Below are positions 7,350 through 9,991 of a stretch of 9,991 nt of DNA, in pieces (position 1 is the first letter of the stretch; the number at the start of each line of letters is the position of its first letter). Both the position numbers and the translations under genes were made by a program. This DNA is from Clostridia bacterium (GTDB taxonomy: Bacteria > Bacillota > Clostridia > Peptostreptococcales > Anaerovoracaceae): NCBI GenBank assembly GCA_024403215.1, contig JAKSSJ010000046.1, forward strand, positions 1-9,991. The letters are read 5' to 3'. The notes below the pieces were generated by a model. The model was not told where the DNA came from. It did no database searches and worked only from the letters and a program-made list of their open reading frames with translations.

Positions 7350-7915
7350 TAGTCTGTAATTGAATTCTTTTGAATTTCAAAAGCAATATCAATGCCTTTG
7401 TTTTTTAAATCAATAATGTGATTGTAGAGAGCTTTTAATGTATTTAAAGAATATGTTGAAAGCTCTCCTTTTTGATAGGTTTCAATTGAGGCATAGTCGT
7501 TTTCATCCTCGGATCTTAACGGGCGTCCGCCTTCATTAATCTCTGGGAACCTCTCTCTGATTCTAATTGTCTGAGGAAGAAGTTCGTCCCAAATTTTTGA
7601 TATCAAATCCTTGGCTTCATCCGAAATTGGTGAAAGCTCTTTTTTTAGAATTTCATAGTCTGCTGGATTTGTATGCTCCATCATCCTAATGTACTTTTCT
7701 CTAAGAAGAGATCTGCCTTCTTCCTTTGCTTTTCTTAAATCTAAAAGGTAAGAGGAGAGAACTTCTTCTGACCAAGCATCAAACTGAGCTCTTCTCATTT
7801 TTTCAAATGTTGCTCTGTTTTCTTGACAGGAAACTTTGTTTTCCCCATGTACATTAACAAACATTTCCCATTCGATTTCTACGATTTCGTTTATTGTATC
7901 AAGTTTATTAATCAT
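7349..7915 (-). CDS. DUF4125 family protein, function unknown
   Basis: The 188-aa protein resembles DUF4125 over almost its whole length. It has IVEIEWEMF (residues 11-19), then SCQENRATFEKMRRAQFDAW (29-48), an LLREKYIRMMEHTNP stretch (70-84), and ETYQKGELSTYS near the C-terminus. It is soluble and rich in charged residues, with no signal peptide, membrane segment or obvious metal or nucleotide site. It starts seven bases after the activase stop on the same strand, with only a poor Shine-Dalgarno, so it is probably translated with the activase. To my knowledge this family has no established function. The pairing here with a GRE activase and a nearby DUF4037 protein suggests a role tied to GRE activation, or a shared unknown modification; that is inference from order only. 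Confidence 0.85.
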   Translation of the reverse strand: MINKLDTINEIVEIEWEMFVNVHGENKVSCQENRATFEKMRRAQFDAWSEEVLSSYLLDLRKAKEEGRSLLREKYIRMMEHTNPADYEILKKELSPISDEAKDLISKIWDELLPQTIRIRERFPEINEGGRPLRSEDENDYASIETYQKGELSTYSLNTLKALYNHIIDLKNKGIDIAFEIQKNSITD

Positions 7916-7922
7916 AATTTAA

Positions 7923-8864
7923 TTAGCCGCCGATCTTGCACGGCTGGCCAACACCCTCAACGATTTCTTTTAAGTGTTCCATGTGTTCGGCAGATGGAAC
8001 TTCAACTGCTAGTTTTGTTTCTACTCCAAGACTTTCATTTTTTGATTCACCAAGCTTGTGGCCTGGAAGGAGATTTACAAGAACGTTTTCTCCAAGACTT
8101 CTTGCAAACAAAGCGCTTGCTTTTATATTCTCGTCAGAATCATTATATCCTGGAATTACAGGAACTCTGATGATTACATCAACATGAAGGTCTTTATAAA
8201 CATGGGTTATATTCTCTAAGATCTGCTTGTTGGAAACGCCGGTGAATTTTTTGTGGAGCTCGTCATCTATGTGTTTAACATCAAGAAGGGCAAGATCTAC
8301 AAATTGAAAAACTTTATCTATTACTTCTCTTGGTGCAAAGGATGAGCTTTCAACGCAGGTGTGAATTTCAAGTTCTTTTGCTGCTGCAAGAAGATTTGCT
8401 GAAAAATCTGCGTGAGCTAAAACCTCGCCACCAGAAATGGTAAGACCGCCGCCAGATTCAGTAAAGAAGAGCTTGTCTCTTTTTACTTTGTCTATGCATT
8501 CTCTTACGCTCATGTCTTTTCCTGAGATTTCTCTTGCGTTGTGACTGCAATTTTGTACGCACTCGCCGCAGTCGGTGCACTTTGTTCTATCTGTAAGTGC
8601 AATGTATTTTCCTTCGGCGTTTTGACCAATGCTAATTGCTTTGTTTGGGCAAGCGTCTATACACTCGCCGCAGCCCGTGCACTTTGATGAATAAGTCATA
8701 AGCTGTGGTTTTGCAAGATTTGATTCCGGGTTTGAGCACCAGATACATCTTAAAGGACAGCCTTTTACAAAGACTGTGTCGCGAATGCCTGGGCCATCAT
8801 GTATGCAGTATGTTTGTATATTAAAGACAGGTGCTTTAATATCATAATTTATTTCAAACGCCAT
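7923..8864 (-). CDS. Glycyl radical enzyme activase (radical SAM, two extra [4Fe-4S] clusters)
   Basis: The 313-aa protein is a radical SAM GRE-activating enzyme. HDGPGIRDTVFVKGC (residues 22-36) leads into the CX3CX2C cluster motif (Cys 36, 40, 43) that binds the SAM-reducing [4Fe-4S] cluster. A ferredoxin-like insert follows with CTGCGECIDAC (62-72) and CTDCGECVQNC (96-106), as in activases of non-pyruvate-formate-lyase GREs. SGGE (144-147) is the SAM-binding GGE motif. It would cleave SAM reductively and abstract hydrogen from the GRE glycine. AGAGGT lies six bases before the ATG. It is unusual that the gene lies on the opposite strand about 6.4 kb from the GRE, not beside it. It is the only activase in view and the best candidate partner for the GRE at 3-1478, but it may also serve another GRE elsewhere. 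DUF4125 follows in the same transcript. Confidence 0.95.
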   Translation of the reverse strand: MAFEINYDIKAPVFNIQTYCIHDGPGIRDTVFVKGCPLRCIWCSNPESNLAKPQLMTYSSKCTGCGECIDACPNKAISIGQNAEGKYIALTDRTKCTDCGECVQNCSHNAREISGKDMSVRECIDKVKRDKLFFTESGGGLTISGGEVLAHADFSANLLAAAKELEIHTCVESSSFAPREVIDKVFQFVDLALLDVKHIDDELHKKFTGVSNKQILENITHVYKDLHVDVIIRVPVIPGYNDSDENIKASALFARSLGENVLVNLLPGHKLGESKNESLGVETKLAVEVPSAEHMEHLKEIVEGVGQPCKIGG

Positions 8865-8883
8865 GTTTTTACCTCTTTTTTAC

Positions 8884-8893
8884 TACTATAGTA
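8884..8893. promoter_or_regulatory. Palindrome in the divergent promoter region, activase side
   Basis: TACTATAGTA is a perfect 10-base palindrome about 20 bases upstream of the activase start. It overlaps a TATACT on the - strand (8895-8890) that could be the activase -10 box. I see no good -35 box. It could be an operator, or chance in very AT-rich DNA. Confidence 0.35.
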
Positions 8894-8914
8894 TATCATA
8901 TATAAAAAAAATAG

Positions 8915-8933
8915 CCTATAATATACTTATAGG
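8915..8933. promoter_or_regulatory. Inverted repeat CCTATAA-N5-TTATAGG upstream of DUF4037 gene, with embedded TATAAT
   Basis: The perfect 7-base arms are separated by five bases, and the repeat ends 11 bases before the DUF4037 start. A consensus -10 hexamer TATAAT (8917-8922) lies inside the left arm, but no recognisable -35 box lies 16-18 bases upstream. The site is placed where a repressor could control the gene. It may also affect the divergent activase. Function is inferred from position. Confidence 0.45.
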
Positions 8934-8944
8934 TTAATTCGGTA

Positions 8945-9847
8945 ATGGAAAATATTATGAACGGTTTAGAATTATCAAGAAAATATTTTGAAGAAGTTGG
9001 AAGGCCTGCATTTGAAAAGGCTTGTCCTTTGGCTTTAGAAAGGGGAGCTGTTGGCCTTGTTGGCGAGGGCTCGGAGTGCTTTGGCTTTGATGATGAAATT
9101 TCTAGAGATCACGATTGGGGTCCGGGCTTTTGCATTTGGCTCGCAGAAGAGGATTATAAAGCATTTGGAGAAGAGGCTGCCAAGCTTTATGATTCGCTGC
9201 CAAAGAATTTTATGGGCTATGAAAGGCAGAGGGTTATTAAGCTTACGTCTGATAGGGTTGGGGTTCATTGCATACCTGAGTTTTATTCAAAGTATATTGG
9301 GCTTGGCAGGGCGCCTGAAACTTTTGAGGAGTGGTTTAATCTTCCGGAAAGATTTATTTCTAAAGTGACCAACGGGGAAGTTTGGCAGGATCCGCTCGGC
9401 GAGTTTTCCAAAATTAGAAATGCTTTGATTGCTTATTATCCAGAGCCTGTAAGAAAGCGCAAGATTGCGATGCATGCGGAGCTTGCTGCTCAGGCAGGTC
9501 AGTACAATTATTATAGATGCATGCAGAGGGGAAATGTTGTTGCAGCGAGCCACGCACTCGACGTGTTCCTAACAAATGTTGAAGACCTTGTCTTTCTTCT
9601 GAATCTTAAATATTGTCCGTATTATAAATGGGCGCACAGAGCTTTAAAGGCTTTGCCTATATTAGGTGCTGAGGTAGGCGCGCTGATGAAGGAGATTGTG
9701 CTTGCGGACACTACGGATTCTAAAAAGCGCGGCGAGGCAATTGAGAAGATTAGCGCTCTGATTATTGCAGAGCTTAAGCGGCAGGGGCTTTCAAATTCAA
9801 ACAGCGATTTTATGCTGCACCACGCGAACGAAATGTTTAATGAATAG
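8945..9847 (+). CDS. DUF4037 domain protein, nucleotidyltransferase-like, function unknown
   Basis: The 300-aa protein carries the DUF4037 hallmark near its N-terminus: GEGSECFGFDDEISRDHDWG (residues 40-59). The GS pair and the acidic DHD resemble the active site of the nucleotidyltransferase superfamily. Later segments QDPLGEFSKIRNALIAYYPE, GQYNYYRCMQRG and YKWAHRALKALP also fit the family. It is soluble, with no signal peptide. ATG 8945 is used here; ATG 8957 is possible, since neither has a strong Shine-Dalgarno. It is transcribed away from the activase/DUF4125 pair and shares the 80-base intergenic region with them. Codons use more G at third positions than the transporter genes. The family's reaction is, to my knowledge, not established; transfer of a nucleotide to a protein or small molecule is a reasonable guess. 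An antibiotic nucleotidyltransferase is a less likely alternative. Confidence 0.87.
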   Translation: MENIMNGLELSRKYFEEVGRPAFEKACPLALERGAVGLVGEGSECFGFDDEISRDHDWGPGFCIWLAEEDYKAFGEEAAKLYDSLPKNFMGYERQRVIKLTSDRVGVHCIPEFYSKYIGLGRAPETFEEWFNLPERFISKVTNGEVWQDPLGEFSKIRNALIAYYPEPVRKRKIAMHAELAAQAGQYNYYRCMQRGNVVAASHALDVFLTNVEDLVFLLNLKYCPYYKWAHRALKALPILGAEVGALMKEIVLADTTDSKKRGEAIEKISALIIAELKRQGLSNSNSDFMLHHANEMFNE

Positions 9848-9860
9848 AATAAAAGACGAT

Positions 9861-9991
9861 GTTGTGACAATGGGTTAAGGAGACAATCTGGGGTCCCGGT
9901 TCACGGCGATTGGCAAGCCGAAGGCGCCGACAGAGCCGATGAACCGCTGGGGGGACCCAGTTAGCGAGAGCGTGTCGACGTACCCATTGTT
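9861..9991. ncRNA. Putative structured non-coding RNA, family not recognised (may run past window end)
   Basis: After the DUF4037 stop the sequence becomes strongly GC-rich (50 G/C of 71 in 9888-9958) and has no credible reading frame. On paper ACAATGGGT (9867-9875) closes with ACCCATTGT (9982-9990). Inside, CTgGGGTCCC (9888-9897) pairs with GGGACCCAG (9952-9960) with one bulged G. Next GGTTCACGGC (9898-9907) pairs with GCCG-a-TGAACC (9935-9945) with one bulged A. Then TTGGC (9910-9914) pairs with GCCGA (9926-9930), and GCC-GAA-GGC (9917-9925) caps the arm. A GAGA tetraloop-like element (GC-GAGA-GC, 9964-9971) follows. Helices read equally well on both strands, so the strand is uncertain. A TAGAAT at 9845-9850 could be a -10 box for the + strand, without a clear -35. 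It does not look like tmRNA, SRP RNA, RNase P, a T-box or the common riboswitches. Being a structured RNA is fairly likely; its function is unknown. Confidence 0.65.

Noticed and set aside
7823..8187. Open frames on the + strand opposite the activase and DUF4125 start
   Set aside because: They are antisense to strong family matches, and their products look like shadow translations without domain character.
8945..9847. Aminoglycoside nucleotidyltransferase (resistance gene)
   Set aside because: The GS and DHD motifs resemble nucleotidyltransferases in general, but the surrounding segments fit DUF4037 and the position next to a GRE activase gives no support for resistance.
9861..9991. tmRNA, SRP RNA, T-box, cobalamin/TPP/FMN/THF/ZTP riboswitch or HDV-like/hammerhead ribozyme
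   Set aside because: The conserved core sequences of these classes that I know are absent, and the nested single-arm layout differs from theirs.
9861..9991. Insertion sequence end, retron or group II intron start
   Set aside because: The 9-base complementary ends could suggest a mobile element, but there is no transposase or reverse transcriptase in view, no intron-type GTGYG start and no target duplication. It cannot be fully excluded because the window ends here.

Overview
The window looks like chromosome of an anaerobic, AT-rich Bacillota, probably a Clostridia-class gut or rumen bacterium. The evidence is an oxygen-sensitive glycyl radical enzyme (GRE) and its activase, AGGAGG-type ribosome binding sites, AGA-rich arginine codons and a Gram-positive-style lipoprotein signal on the solute-binding protein. 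The genus cannot be read from the sequence. I see no transposase, phage gene, CRISPR array, tRNA or rRNA.

Left part (1-7317, all + strand): one probable catabolic operon. It holds the C-terminal ~490 residues of a GRE (5' end outside the window), a cytosolic CapA-like metallophosphatase-fold protein, a complete tripartite tricarboxylate transporter (tctB, tctA, tctC) and an MmgE/PrpD-family enzyme. The simplest reading is that TctABC imports a carboxylate, and that the MmgE/PrpD protein, the CapA-like hydrolase and the GRE convert it. The substrate is unknown. The GRE has Asp where characterised dehydratase, decarboxylase and lyase GREs have Glu (GCVD, not GCVE), and the MmgE/PrpD protein has Tyr where family members usually have a conserved His. 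Both suggest chemistry outside the best-studied members. A perfect 11-bp stem-loop after tctC, and C-ending codons in tctC, suggest the binding protein is made at a higher level than its neighbours.

Middle (7349-8864, - strand): a GRE activase with a radical SAM core and two extra [4Fe-4S] clusters, followed by a DUF4125 protein. They converge on the catabolic operon. Divergent from the activase, across an 80-base AT-rich region with two perfect palindromes, is a DUF4037 nucleotidyltransferase-like protein (8945-9847, + strand). Activase, DUF4125 and DUF4037 look like one functional group, perhaps GRE activation or an attached unknown modification step.

Right end (about 9861-9991): no protein gene, but a strikingly GC-rich block (50 G/C of 71 bases in 9888-9958) that folds on paper into a closing stem and a long irregular hairpin arm. 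It looks like a structured non-coding RNA that I cannot assign to a known family; it reaches the window edge.
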